A stretch of DNA of 64,000 nucleotides. Source: Wansuia hejianensis (GTDB lineage Bacteria; Bacillota; Clostridia; Lachnospirales; Lachnospiraceae). The notes below the pieces were generated by a model. The model was not told the DNA's origin. It did no database searches and worked only from the letters and a program-made list of their open reading frames with translations. Each line of letters starts with the position of its first letter. Position 1 is the stretch's first letter. The stretch covers positions 2,183,501 to 2,247,500 of the forward strand of contig NZ_CP060635.1 in assembly GCF_014337215.1 (NCBI RefSeq), given 5' to 3'. The position numbers were made by a program, and so were the translations under genes. This document shows positions 8,933-17,160 of the stretch, in pieces.

Positions 8933-9895
8933 TTAATAAGTCAATGTGTAGATATGGCGTCCTCCGTTGGTGGGGCCTTTGATGACCGCCTCGATATCCT
9001 CTCGTTTGCGCATTGTCACCAGGTCGATAGGCGGAAGCTCTCCTGCCGGATATTTCTCCAGGATGTCGTTGACCAGTTTCTCCAGGTAATCCATTGTGGC
9101 CTCGCAGCCCTTGCGTCCCTTCTCGACGGAGGCTAGCTTTGGATTGCCGATGACGCCTTCCGGGGTACAAATCACTTCCATACCACAGTTACCCAAAGCG
9201 TTATACCATTTGATAGGTCCGTTTATACCCAGCTCATCTGCATAGTCGATGTGACCAGCCGGAAACAGCGGTGTCCCCTGGGTTTCTACAGCGTCTTCCG
9301 GGCGGCAAAGATCCGGAAACATGCACATAGACCAGCTCTGCTCCACCTCACAGGCATGGGTCAGATGCTTGGTGTAATTACCGCCGTGTTCCTGATCCGC
9401 CAGCTCCTGTTTTGCCACATGCCACAGGTGCGGATAGACTGCAATTGCAGGAACCTGAAATTTCTTTCCGAATTTATGAATTGCCAGCGGAATCACATAA
9501 TCCTGCCCGTGGCCGTTTACCAATACCATTTTGCGGAAACCTGTGTTCCAGAACCCGGCCATCACATATACGATATAATCAGCCAATATTTCTTCCGGAA
9601 TCATGATGGTTCCGGGCATACCCAGATGCTGATAGGGATGGGAGCCATACCAGATGGGCTGCGCCACTGTACAGCCAGTAGCCAGAGCCACCTGCTCACA
9701 CATCCTGGTCTCCAGGTAAGTATCCTCTCCGTAAGGGGCGTCCGGTCCGTGATTTTCTGTCGAGCCGATGGGAATCAGAATCACATCATTCTTTTTCAGG
9801 CGCTCTTTTACATCAAGATTGGTCATGTTCTGGAAATAGATACCTTCATTTTTTTCCATGTGCCCGCCTTCTGCGGGAATCTGCCATTTAGACAT
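8933..9895 (-). CDS. Creatininase-family amidohydrolase, IolN-like ring-opening hydrolase
   Basis: Metal-dependent hydrolase of the creatininase family. The metal-binding GSTENHGPDAPYGEDT and VNGHGQ motifs are present and the length (about 320 residues) fits. Characterised members include creatininase and IolN, 3-dehydro-scyllo-inosose hydrolase, which opens an oxidised cyclitol ring to 5-keto-L-gluconate. Its position next to a zinc dehydrogenase and an IolO-like epimerase favours the IolN-type role over creatinine use; no creatinase or sarcosine gene is nearby. The frame is open to 9928, but ATG 9895 has AAGGAGG eight bases upstream and is chosen as the start. Confidence 0.8.
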   Translation of the reverse strand: MSKWQIPAEGGHMEKNEGIYFQNMTNLDVKERLKKNDVILIPIGSTENHGPDAPYGEDTYLETRMCEQVALATGCTVAQPIWYGSHPYQHLGMPGTIMIPEEILADYIVYVMAGFWNTGFRKMVLVNGHGQDYVIPLAIHKFGKKFQVPAIAVYPHLWHVAKQELADQEHGGNYTKHLTHACEVEQSWSMCMFPDLCRPEDAVETQGTPLFPAGHIDYADELGINGPIKWYNALGNCGMEVICTPEGVIGNPKLASVEKGRKGCEATMDYLEKLVNDILEKYPAGELPPIDLVTMRKREDIEAVIKGPTNGGRHIYTLTY

Positions 9896-9917
9896 TCTAA
9901 AATCCTCCTTTTTATAA

Positions 9918-11219
9918 TTATTTAACACTGTTCAGGAAAGAACGCTGGTAAGTATAGATTGTCGGTGAACTGGTAAATTGTCCAAAGTACTCCGGCTCGC
10001 AGGTGAGGATCACTCTCTGCTTCATATCCGCAAATTCAGGCTCTACCATCATCTTATCAATATCGTAATACATCTGGGCACTCTTGGTGTTGCACAGGAT
10101 CAGCCGGGTATCTGGCAGATTGGCCTGCTTGAGAAGCCGCAGGCTATGGCGCGCGCTGTCCAGTCCATCATGGCCGTCGGCCGTATCTAACCCCCTGTAT
10201 GCCACGATCTGTCGGGCCTTTTTCTCAGCAGCTTCACAGTCCGTGTCATCGGAAGCCAGCATGTCCGACTTGAGCATAAACGCATGAATCTGCTCACGGT
10301 ACATGGGATCACCAGTCTCGTCCAACCGTTTCAGGAGGGAACTCAGACCCTGCGTATGGATATGGCGCCGCTCCACAAATGCATTGATGAAATATGGCTT
10401 CGCCGTCAGTGCCAGAGCCGTCTGATACGGCTCCGCCATAAGCGTGAAATTCACCCGGTATCCCTTCTCATGCAAGCGGTAAGCCAGATTATGTCCATAG
10501 AAGAAATCCTCTGGCTTTCCGTCGTTCACCGCCGGATATTTTCCGCTGAGAAAACTATCCACGTTGTCCGCGTTCAGAGGGCCTGTATGAGGTACCTTAA
10601 CCACCAGACGGTAAGGCGTTAAAATCTCTTCGAACTGGGCGATCTCCTCCATCAGAGCGCTCTCCTCCGCAAAAGGATTGTTAACCTCCACGCTGATATC
10701 CACACCCGGACCAACGATCTTGCATAACTCCTTCAGCACCTCATAACGATCCTTAAACTGGTTATTCTTATTGGCCTTAGGGTTATTCAAAAATGAATCA
10801 TAGATAATCTGGGGATTGGTTGTCAGGTTGGCGATGAAGTTTCTCATCGTATATACGGAAAACGGGTTAGCTGTGTTCGCAGAAAACAGCACATTCGTAG
10901 GCCGTCTGACCCCATTCGCGCCAAAGGATATATCCCTTACCAGGTTAATCCGCATACTGCCATCCGCTCCATACACATATTCATGCCGGAATCCGGCGGG
11001 AGTCTCTCCGGCAGGCACCTGGAACAGGTTGATGACCTTTCGGAATTCGTCAGTCACACCAATGGCCTTCACCGTCTCGCCCAGCTTCATCTCTGTTTTA
11101 AAGGGCAGGGTAATATGCTTGACGCGGTCAAACATATCCTTTCCCGTATCCGATGCCACCTGCAGTCTGCCCGACTGAACCAGCGCCTCCAGGCTGCATT
11201 TCATGTTAATTGCTTCCAT
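9918..11219 (-). CDS. Divergent transaldolase-like (class I aldolase fold) protein, about 433 aa
   Basis: I do not know a characterised close relative. The middle of the protein follows the transaldolase / fructose-6-phosphate aldolase plan: a TTNP-like segment (SANTANPF, residues 113-120), VEV (177-179), VVKVP with Lys208 in the place of the Schiff-base lysine, NFTLMAEPYQTALAL (257-271), and AKPYFINAFVERR (273-285) in place of the usual phosphate-side loop. It is much longer than FSA (about 220) or typical transaldolase (about 320), with extra N- and C-terminal parts. It lies between the sugar-binding protein and the creatininase-like hydrolase, so it probably cleaves or forms a carbon-carbon bond in this pathway. 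Confidence 0.7.
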   Translation of the reverse strand: MEAINMKCSLEALVQSGRLQVASDTGKDMFDRVKHITLPFKTEMKLGETVKAIGVTDEFRKVINLFQVPAGETPAGFRHEYVYGADGSMRINLVRDISFGANGVRRPTNVLFSANTANPFSVYTMRNFIANLTTNPQIIYDSFLNNPKANKNNQFKDRYEVLKELCKIVGPGVDISVEVNNPFAEESALMEEIAQFEEILTPYRLVVKVPHTGPLNADNVDSFLSGKYPAVNDGKPEDFFYGHNLAYRLHEKGYRVNFTLMAEPYQTALALTAKPYFINAFVERRHIHTQGLSSLLKRLDETGDPMYREQIHAFMLKSDMLASDDTDCEAAEKKARQIVAYRGLDTADGHDGLDSARHSLRLLKQANLPDTRLILCNTKSAQMYYDIDKMMVEPEFADMKQRVILTCEPEYFGQFTSSPTIYTYQRSFLNSVK

Positions 11220-11275
11220 AATTTATCCCTTCTTTCATTTAGATATCCATTCCTTTGATGTCTGCCGCCTGCGGA

Positions 11276-12304
11276 TTAATAATCGGAATCCGGATCATAA
11301 TACTCATCCACGTTTTCGGCTGTGATCAGCACTGTCTCCAATTCGATATATTTGTCAACCTCTTTTCCGTTCAGAATTTCAAGAGCCGTTTCAATAGCTT
11401 TCTCTGAGGGCCACGGATAGGTAAAGGTTCCATACATGGCGCCTTCTTTAATATATTCCATAGCTTTTTTCTGGGCGTCGATGCTGAGGATCTTAATATC
11501 TAAATCCCCGTAGCCCGCGTCCACAATCGCCTGCCGCGCTCCCAGCGCCATAGCGTCGTTATAGGTATAAATCAGGTCAATGTCTTCCGGGTTCACATTT
11601 TGAAGGATATCCTCCATGGACTGCATAGCCGTAGCCTGGTCATACTCACAGTTCACATTTGCCAGGAATTTGATGTCCGGATATTCATCCACCACCTCGT
11701 GCATTACATCTCCTCTGTCGATCGTGGCCTGCATCCCCGGCGTTCCGCTGAGTTCAATCACGTTGCCCTTACCGTCCAACAGTTCCACAATGGTTTCTCC
11801 AGCTTTCTGACCGATCTGTGAATTACTGGCTCCTATAAAAGTCGTGTATTTATCGCTTCCACTCTCATGGTCAATCACAATTACCGGAATTCCCTGATCG
11901 TACACTTCTTCGATGATGGGAGTTAGCGGCTCTGTCACATAAGGCGTAATAATCAAAAGGTCGATATCCTGCGCCAGAAGGTCTTCTACGTCCGAAATCT
12001 GCTTGTTTGAGTCTGCGTTGGCATTCGTGACGACGAAGTCCATTTCGTCAGCATGTGCCGCAGCCGCCTCTTCCATTTTCTCCAGCAGAACCGCGCGCCA
12101 CACGTTGGTAGTAAAATCCATCGAGAATCCCACTTTGAACTTCTCCCCGGAAGCCTTCTTCTCACCAGAAGAATCAGACGTGCTTCCGGATAACGCAGAG
12201 CTTGCCGCCTGCGACGAGCCGCCTGACGTCTCTTTGTCTCCGCATCCTAACAACAATGCTCCTCCCATTGTCAATGTCAGTGCCAATGCTATCACTTTCT
12301 TCAT
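11276..12304 (-). CDS. Sugar ABC transporter substrate-binding lipoprotein (RbsB family)
   Basis: Extracytoplasmic sugar-binding lipoprotein of the ribose/galactose/inositol type (periplasmic binding protein type 1). A lipoprotein signal peptide with lipobox LLLGC is at residues about 1-21, followed by a Ser-rich linker and the binding domain starting at FKVGFSMDF. 342 residues is typical. With the permease and the double ATPase upstream it makes a complete CUT2-type importer. RbsB-type proteins bind pyranoses, furanoses or inositols, so the ligand cannot be named from sequence. Confidence 0.92.
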   Translation of the reverse strand: MKKVIALALTLTMGGALLLGCGDKETSGGSSQAASSALSGSTSDSSGEKKASGEKFKVGFSMDFTTNVWRAVLLEKMEEAAAAHADEMDFVVTNANADSNKQISDVEDLLAQDIDLLIITPYVTEPLTPIIEEVYDQGIPVIVIDHESGSDKYTTFIGASNSQIGQKAGETIVELLDGKGNVIELSGTPGMQATIDRGDVMHEVVDEYPDIKFLANVNCEYDQATAMQSMEDILQNVNPEDIDLIYTYNDAMALGARQAIVDAGYGDLDIKILSIDAQKKAMEYIKEGAMYGTFTYPWPSEKAIETALEILNGKEVDKYIELETVLITAENVDEYYDPDSDY

Positions 12305-12342
12305 CCTACTTTTCCTCCCTTTATTTGATATTTTATTGATTC

Positions 12343-13404
12343 CTATTTTTTCTTTCTGTCGGTCCTGATCAGTACCGCCACAAAAATGAACAACCCCTTG
12401 ATGATGTATTGGAAATAAGGTGACACATTCATCAGATTCATCACATTGTTAATGATTCCGATGATTAAAACGCCAAACACTGTACCTACCAGATTGCCTA
12501 CACCGCCTTCCAGAGCAGTGCCGCCGATAACGGTGGCCGCGATCGCGTCCAGCTCATAGCCGTCGCCCAAAAGGGGCTCTCCCGTAGCCGTCCGGCAGGA
12601 AATCAGGATGCCGGCCAAACCTGCCATAACCGCAGGGATAATGTATGTAATCGCCTGATATTTTCCGACGTTGATGCCCGCCACCCTGGCGGCTTCGGCA
12701 TTGCCGCCGATAGCTCTTACATAGCGGCCGAACACCGTTTTATTTAATATGAAAATAAATACCGCGCAGGCAATCACAAGTACAATTACCGGATTGGGGA
12801 TGTTGAGCACTCTGCCGGAACCCAGCCAATTGATCTGTGCCCTGTATTCCTGATCCAGGAACAGTGGTTTCGCGTCGCATACAACCAGTGCCAGCCCCAT
12901 GATGATCACCTGCGTGCTCATGGTCATAACAAAAGCCGGCATCTTGCCCTTACTCACTCCCAATCCATTGAGAAACCCCAGCAGGCCGCAAATGATCAGC
13001 ACGAAAAGCGCCGCAACGATCAGCGAGCCCACACCGCCCGGCATTATTTTGTTGACAGCCCCCATGATTCCCGAAAACGGCCCTGCCAGACCGCTGGGCT
13101 GGAAACAGCCCGCGAACAAGATAGACGAAAGGCCCACCACAGACCCAACAGAAATATCAATCCCTCCTGTCAGGATGACATATGTCATACCGATGGAAAT
13201 GAGGCCGTTCGTAGCCACCTGCCTCAACACGTTTAAGATGTTGTCCGCCGTCAGGAATTTTTCACTGACGATGGACGCAAAAATAATAAATGCGATCAAA
13301 ACCAGAAGTATCGGATATTTCTTAATGAACTCCACGAGCTTGTTCTGGTTAGCCTTTGTTTTAACGGACACTACTTCGCCTTCGTTTTCTAATTTTTTAT
13401 CCAT
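12343..13404 (-). CDS. Sugar ABC transporter permease (RbsC family)
   Basis: Membrane permease of a CUT2 sugar importer, 353 residues with about ten hydrophobic segments. ITGGIDISVGSVVG is near the N-terminal third, and GEPLLGDGYELDAIAATVIGG is the family signature preceding the last helices. The short N-terminal tail is hydrophilic, then the first membrane helix starts at about residue 29. It sits between the ATPase and binding-protein genes in the usual order. Confidence 0.94.
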   Translation of the reverse strand: MDKKLENEGEVVSVKTKANQNKLVEFIKKYPILLVLIAFIIFASIVSEKFLTADNILNVLRQVATNGLISIGMTYVILTGGIDISVGSVVGLSSILFAGCFQPSGLAGPFSGIMGAVNKIMPGGVGSLIVAALFVLIICGLLGFLNGLGVSKGKMPAFVMTMSTQVIIMGLALVVCDAKPLFLDQEYRAQINWLGSGRVLNIPNPVIVLVIACAVFIFILNKTVFGRYVRAIGGNAEAARVAGINVGKYQAITYIIPAVMAGLAGILISCRTATGEPLLGDGYELDAIAATVIGGTALEGGVGNLVGTVFGVLIIGIINNVMNLMNVSPYFQYIIKGLFIFVAVLIRTDRKKK

Positions 13405-13452
13405 TCAAACATAACTCCTTTTCATCATTTTCTGATAATTGCATTTCCAGCC

Positions 13453-14940
13453 CTAACAGGTGGCCATGGTAAGAACCTTATCTTCGGTGGCTTCGTCAGC
13501 ACTCACCTCGCCAGACAACTTTCCCTCCCTCATGACAAGGATCCGATCGCAAACTCCCAAAACCTCCGGCAGTTCTGAAGAAATGATCAAGACGGCCGTT
13601 CCGGACTCCACCAGATTGCGGATGATCTTGTAGATTTCCACCTTAGTGCCCACATCAACGCCCCGCGTAGGTTCGTCAATGATCATGATCTTCGCTCCCA
13701 CCAGCATCCAGTTGGCCAGCATCACTTTCTGCTGATTTCCGCCAGACAGATCGCTAACCTTCTGTTTAACACTTCCCGCTTTCACATCCAGGAGTGTCAT
13801 CATTCGGTCTATCGCTTCGTTTTCTTTCTTCGTGTCTATGATTCCGCCCTTAGCGTAATCATGAATGGTTGTAATGGTAAGATTGTTCTCAATCGAAAGC
13901 TTCAGATTCAACCCGTCCTTTTTGCGATCCTCCGACACGTAGGCGAGCCCCTGTCTGATGGCATCCGCAGGGCAGCAGATCTGGACTTTTTCTCCGTTTA
14001 TGTAGATATCGCCGGATTCCAGCCTGTCAATACCTGCAATCGCCCGGCACACCTCGCTTCTGCCTGCTCCCACCAATCCTGACATACCCACGATCTCTCC
14101 CGAGCAGACTGAGAAGCTTACATCGTCAAATACGCCCTTCTTCGTCAGATGCTCTACTCTTAGGACTTCTCTTTTTTCCACAGCACTGGTCTTTGGCGGA
14201 TAAATATTAACGATTTTCCGGCCGGTCATCATACGGATCAGTTCCGGCTTGTCCACCTCGCTCATCTGTACTGTCCCGACGTACTCGCCGTCCTTCAGCA
14301 CCGTACAACGATCACAGATTTCAAATAGTTCTTCCATGCGGTGGGAGATATACACGATACTAATGCCCTTGCTTTTCAATTGCCGTATCAGTTCAAACAG
14401 TATACGAGTCTCTGACATCGTTAGCACAGAGGTGGGTTCATCCATTACAATCACTTTTGCATTCATGGACAGCGCTTTGGCGATTTCGATAAACTGTTTT
14501 TGAGCCACCGTATGCTTTCCCGCCTCCTCATTCAAATCCAGATCGGCTCCCGCCGCATCCAGAGCATCCTTTGCAATCTTCAGCATTTCTTTGCGCCGGA
14601 TCCATCCACACTTATTAGGGTAACGTCCCAAAAGGATGTTATCAGCGACACTCAGTGAATCTACCAGAGCCTGTTCCTGATAAACGACGGCAATTCCCTG
14701 CTGAATGGCTTCCACTGGGCTACGGAACCTTACCTCTTTGCCAACGAGTTTGATTGTGCCTTCCGTGCACGTGTAGGCCCCGCCCAGTATCTTCATTAAT
14801 GTTGATTTACCGGCTCCGTTCTCACCCATCAGAGCGTGAACCTCCCCCGGAAGAATCTGCAGCTGTACATTTTTCAGCGCCTGTACGCCTCCGAACCTCT
14901 TGCTGATACCGTTCATTTCAATGATATACTTTGTTTCCAT
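13453..14940 (-). CDS. Sugar ABC transporter ATP-binding protein, two-domain (RbsA family)
   Basis: Two fused ATPase domains power sugar import. The first has Walker A GENGAGKST and Walker B VIVMDEP. The second has the degenerate GLVGAGRSE in place of Walker A and LSGGNQQKV as signature, the normal RbsA pattern in which only one site is fully active. About 495 residues. ATG 14940 has GGAGGG just upstream, whereas ATG 14952 would place that Shine-Dalgarno inside the gene, so 14940 is taken. It is the first large gene of the operon, downstream of a near-consensus promoter and a 168-nt leader. Confidence 0.94.
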   Translation of the reverse strand: METKYIIEMNGISKRFGGVQALKNVQLQILPGEVHALMGENGAGKSTLMKILGGAYTCTEGTIKLVGKEVRFRSPVEAIQQGIAVVYQEQALVDSLSVADNILLGRYPNKCGWIRRKEMLKIAKDALDAAGADLDLNEEAGKHTVAQKQFIEIAKALSMNAKVIVMDEPTSVLTMSETRILFELIRQLKSKGISIVYISHRMEELFEICDRCTVLKDGEYVGTVQMSEVDKPELIRMMTGRKIVNIYPPKTSAVEKREVLRVEHLTKKGVFDDVSFSVCSGEIVGMSGLVGAGRSEVCRAIAGIDRLESGDIYINGEKVQICCPADAIRQGLAYVSEDRKKDGLNLKLSIENNLTITTIHDYAKGGIIDTKKENEAIDRMMTLLDVKAGSVKQKVSDLSGGNQQKVMLANWMLVGAKIMIIDEPTRGVDVGTKVEIYKIIRNLVESGTAVLIISSELPEVLGVCDRILVMREGKLSGEVSADEATEDKVLTMATC

Positions 14941-14982
14941 TATGCCCTCCATCTACATAACTCTTCAGCTTTTGATACCCTG

Positions 14983-15004
14983 CTACTTTTTCATAAATCC
15001 TCCT
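14983..15004 (-). other. Minimal leader ORF (M-K-K-stop) with strong Shine-Dalgarno
   Basis: In the leader of the sugar operon, AGGAGG (15004-14999) is followed after four bases by ATG AAA AAG TAG (14994-14983), 43 nt before the start of the ATPase gene. It may hold a ribosome and tune downstream translation, or be the remnant of a lost gene starting MKK. A chance occurrence is possible. Confidence 0.4.
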
Positions 15005-15054
15005 TCTGTCCATTTTGTATTTTAATTTCATTTGCTGAAATTCTCCATATTAAT

Positions 15055-15251
15055 TTTCTATTTTTTCTATTTATTCCATATTTAGAAAATTATTTTCTTT
15101 TTTTGATTGATTTTATTATATATCTCATCTGTATGAAAGTCAATATTTACTTGTTTCTATTTAGTATTTTTAGGAATTATAAACATTTTTTCATTTGAAG
15201 ATTTGTTCATTATTTCTATATGCAAAAATTTGTTCTATATATTTTCTATTT
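15055..15251. repeat. Four copies of TTTCTATTT in the divergent regulatory region
   Basis: TTTCTATTT occurs perfectly at 15055-15063, 15064-15072 (in tandem), 15154-15162 and 15243-15251. One copy lies just upstream of the operon's -35 box, two lie in its leader, and one lies just upstream of the deoR promoter. The placement fits operators for the adjacent DeoR-family regulator. The region is very AT-rich, which raises the chance of spurious repeats. Confidence 0.45.
15115..15143 (-). promoter_or_regulatory. Sigma-A promoter of the sugar / 4-hydroxybutyrate operon
   Basis: On the minus strand, TTGACT (15143-15138), a 17-bp spacer and TATAAT (15120-15115) form a near-consensus promoter. Transcription would start near 15108 and run through the ABC transporter genes. 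Confidence 0.75.
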
Positions 15252-15254
15252 TTA

Positions 15255-15283
15255 TTGTTTTTTTTCTTTTTGGGGGGTATAAT
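15255..15283 (+). promoter_or_regulatory. Promoter of the deoR-family regulator
   Basis: TTGTTT (15255-15260), a 17-bp spacer and TATAAT (15278-15283). The -10 box is consensus and the -35 box is weak, as expected for a regulator gene that may control itself. It lies 37 nt before the start codon. Confidence 0.55.
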
Positions 15284-15319
15284 CTTTTCAAAGATATTAT
15301 ATAATCGGAGGATAAAGAA

Positions 15320-16090
15320 ATGTCTGCGTCGGATTTTCGAAAAAAACAGCTCATTCAACTTTTGGATGAAAACGCTGTAATGTCTATAAATGAGCTTTCA
15401 GAAATTTTAAAGGTATCCCTGCCCACCATCCGAAGGGATCTGGAAGACCTGGAGCAGAAAGGGCTGATCAAACGCTCTTGGGGAAAGGCTTCCCTATGTA
15501 AAGAAGAAAATACTTCTACTATTCCAATGGCTTCTGTCCGGGCTGATTCCCACTGGATTGAAAAAAGAGCCATCGCTTCCTGTGCACTGAAACTAATTCA
15601 AGAAGGAGATTCCATCATCTTAGACTCAGGAACAACCACTATGGCCTTGGCTAACCAACTGACGGCAGGTTTCAAGAATCTCACAGTGGTAACCAATTCC
15701 CTGCTGGCCATCAACGCGCTGACTGACAACAACTTTTCCGTGCAGTGCAGCGGCGGCTCGCTGGAGCGGAGAAATATGTGTTTCGTGGGTACGGAGGCAG
15801 AAAACTTTTTTCGTTCTATACACGTTTCCAAGGCTTTTATTGGAACCACCAGCATGCGCATACCGATGGGATTTTCCACTTTCTCCCCCTTTCAGGGGGC
15901 CGTCAAGCGCTTGATGATGAACGCTGCGGACAAAGTTTATTACCTTATGGATTCCAGCAAAATTAACGCCCACGCCATTTCAAAAGTGGCAGATTTTGAC
16001 GAAGTGGACGCCATCATAACCGATAAACCTTTCACAGAGGATATTGAAGAATTTTTAAAAAAACATAAGGTGAACTTCATTTACGCCTAA
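15320..16090 (+). CDS. DeoR/GlpR-family transcriptional regulator
   Basis: Repressor-type regulator of 256 residues. The N-terminal winged helix-turn-helix covers about residues 8-60 (QLIQLLDENAVMSINELSEI, then VSLPTIRRDLEDLEQKGLI). The C-terminal sugar-phosphate sensor domain has DSGTTTMALA, typical of the family. GGAGGA lies upstream of the ATG. It is divergent from the sugar operon and shares its regulatory region, so it most likely controls that operon in response to a phosphorylated intermediate. The operon itself shows no dedicated sugar kinase other than pfkA. Confidence 0.92.
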   Translation: MSASDFRKKQLIQLLDENAVMSINELSEILKVSLPTIRRDLEDLEQKGLIKRSWGKASLCKEENTSTIPMASVRADSHWIEKRAIASCALKLIQEGDSIILDSGTTTMALANQLTAGFKNLTVVTNSLLAINALTDNNFSVQCSGGSLERRNMCFVGTEAENFFRSIHVSKAFIGTTSMRIPMGFSTFSPFQGAVKRLMMNAADKVYYLMDSSKINAHAISKVADFDEVDAIITDKPFTEDIEEFLKKHKVNFIYA

Positions 16091-16145
16091 GTTTAAAATC
16101 GCTTACAATATACACCTGCGTTATTCTTTACAGGCTGCTAAACAT

Positions 16146-16197
16146 AAAAAGAGCTCATTCAAAGCGCCTCCTTTGAAACGCCTGAACAAGCTCAAAA
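16146..16197 (-). terminator. Terminator between deoR and glucokinase genes
   Basis: Read on the minus strand, GAGCT / AGCTC and TTTCAAAG / CTTTGAA form an interrupted stem that ends in TTTTTATG. It sits between convergent genes and would end the minus-strand glucokinase transcript. Confidence 0.55.
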
Positions 16198-16219
16198 TTC
16201 TATATGTCCATCCTTACCG

Positions 16220-17158
16220 CTAGTCTTCCATCACCAGTTTTGCCGCGCCATATATTCCGGCCTCATTGCCCAGTGTGGCCAGAACCAGCCGGGCAGCGCG
16301 GCAGGCTGGAAATGCATATTTCATATAATATTTCTCTACTACCTCGATCAGTACCTTTCCGGCCTTAGAGACGCCGCCGCCGATGACAAAGACCTCCGGG
16401 TCTGTCACGCACGCATAGACTGCCATAGCTCTGCCCAGATAATCAGCAAATTGTTCCACAATCTCCGCGGCCACACTGTCTCCGGCCTTATAGGCGTCAA
16501 AGACTGCCTTCGCCGTTACTCGTTCTCCTCTCAGCACGCTGGGCGCACTGTCCGCTGCAAGCCTCCTGCCGGCCAGCCGGGCGATCCCTGTGGCGGACGC
16601 CATCTGCTCCAGGCAGCCATGATTCCCGCAGTTACACGGTTCCGCCTCTCCCGGCTCAAGTATCGCATGTCCAATCTCGCCTCCGGCCCCATGGGCACCG
16701 GTCACGATTTTCCCATCTACAATAATGCCGCCGCCCACACCGGTTCCCAGCGTCACCATAATCAGGTTCTCAGCACCTTTTCCGCCTCCGGCCCACATCT
16801 CGCCCAGCGCGGCCACATTGGCATCATTACCTACCTTCACCTTTAGCCCCAGAGCCTGCTCCAGCTCCCCGGCAACATCTTTGTAGCCCCAGTGCAGATT
16901 AACGGCGGCCGGCACCTCACCTGTCCTGGAAACTGGACCAGGAACGCCCACGCCAACACCGATGATCTCCTCTTTCCTCAGCCCTCTCTCCTTCCATTTG
17001 CCGAGTATGGCCTCCGCAACATCCGGAAGGATCCATTTTCCATTTTCCTCTGTCTGTGTCGGGATCTCCCATTTCTCCAGCAGCGACCCTTCTTCACAGA
17101 ACAGTCCAAATTTGACGGACGTGCCGCCCACATCAATACCAAATATATATTTTCCCAT
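16220..17158 (-). CDS. glcK: ROK-family glucokinase
   Basis: ATP-dependent glucokinase making glucose 6-phosphate. The N-terminal phosphate loop is GIDVGGTSVKFGL. GVGVGVPGPV and GAHGAGGEIGH are ROK family motifs, and the zinc-binding CNCGNHGCLEQ (CxCGxxGCxE) is intact. 312 residues is typical. It is 2 nt downstream of hprK, so the two are co-transcribed. Specificity for glucose is the family default and is not proved by the sequence. Confidence 0.9.
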   Translation of the reverse strand: MGKYIFGIDVGGTSVKFGLFCEEGSLLEKWEIPTQTEENGKWILPDVAEAILGKWKERGLRKEEIIGVGVGVPGPVSRTGEVPAAVNLHWGYKDVAGELEQALGLKVKVGNDANVAALGEMWAGGGKGAENLIMVTLGTGVGGGIIVDGKIVTGAHGAGGEIGHAILEPGEAEPCNCGNHGCLEQMASATGIARLAGRRLAADSAPSVLRGERVTAKAVFDAYKAGDSVAAEIVEQFADYLGRAMAVYACVTDPEVFVIGGGVSKAGKVLIEVVEKYYMKYAFPACRAARLVLATLGNEAGIYGAAKLVMED

Positions 17159-17160
17159 TC

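Noticed and set aside
8933..9895. True creatininase for creatinine use
   Set aside because: No creatinase, sarcosine or hydantoin genes are near; the neighbours fit a sugar or cyclitol route.
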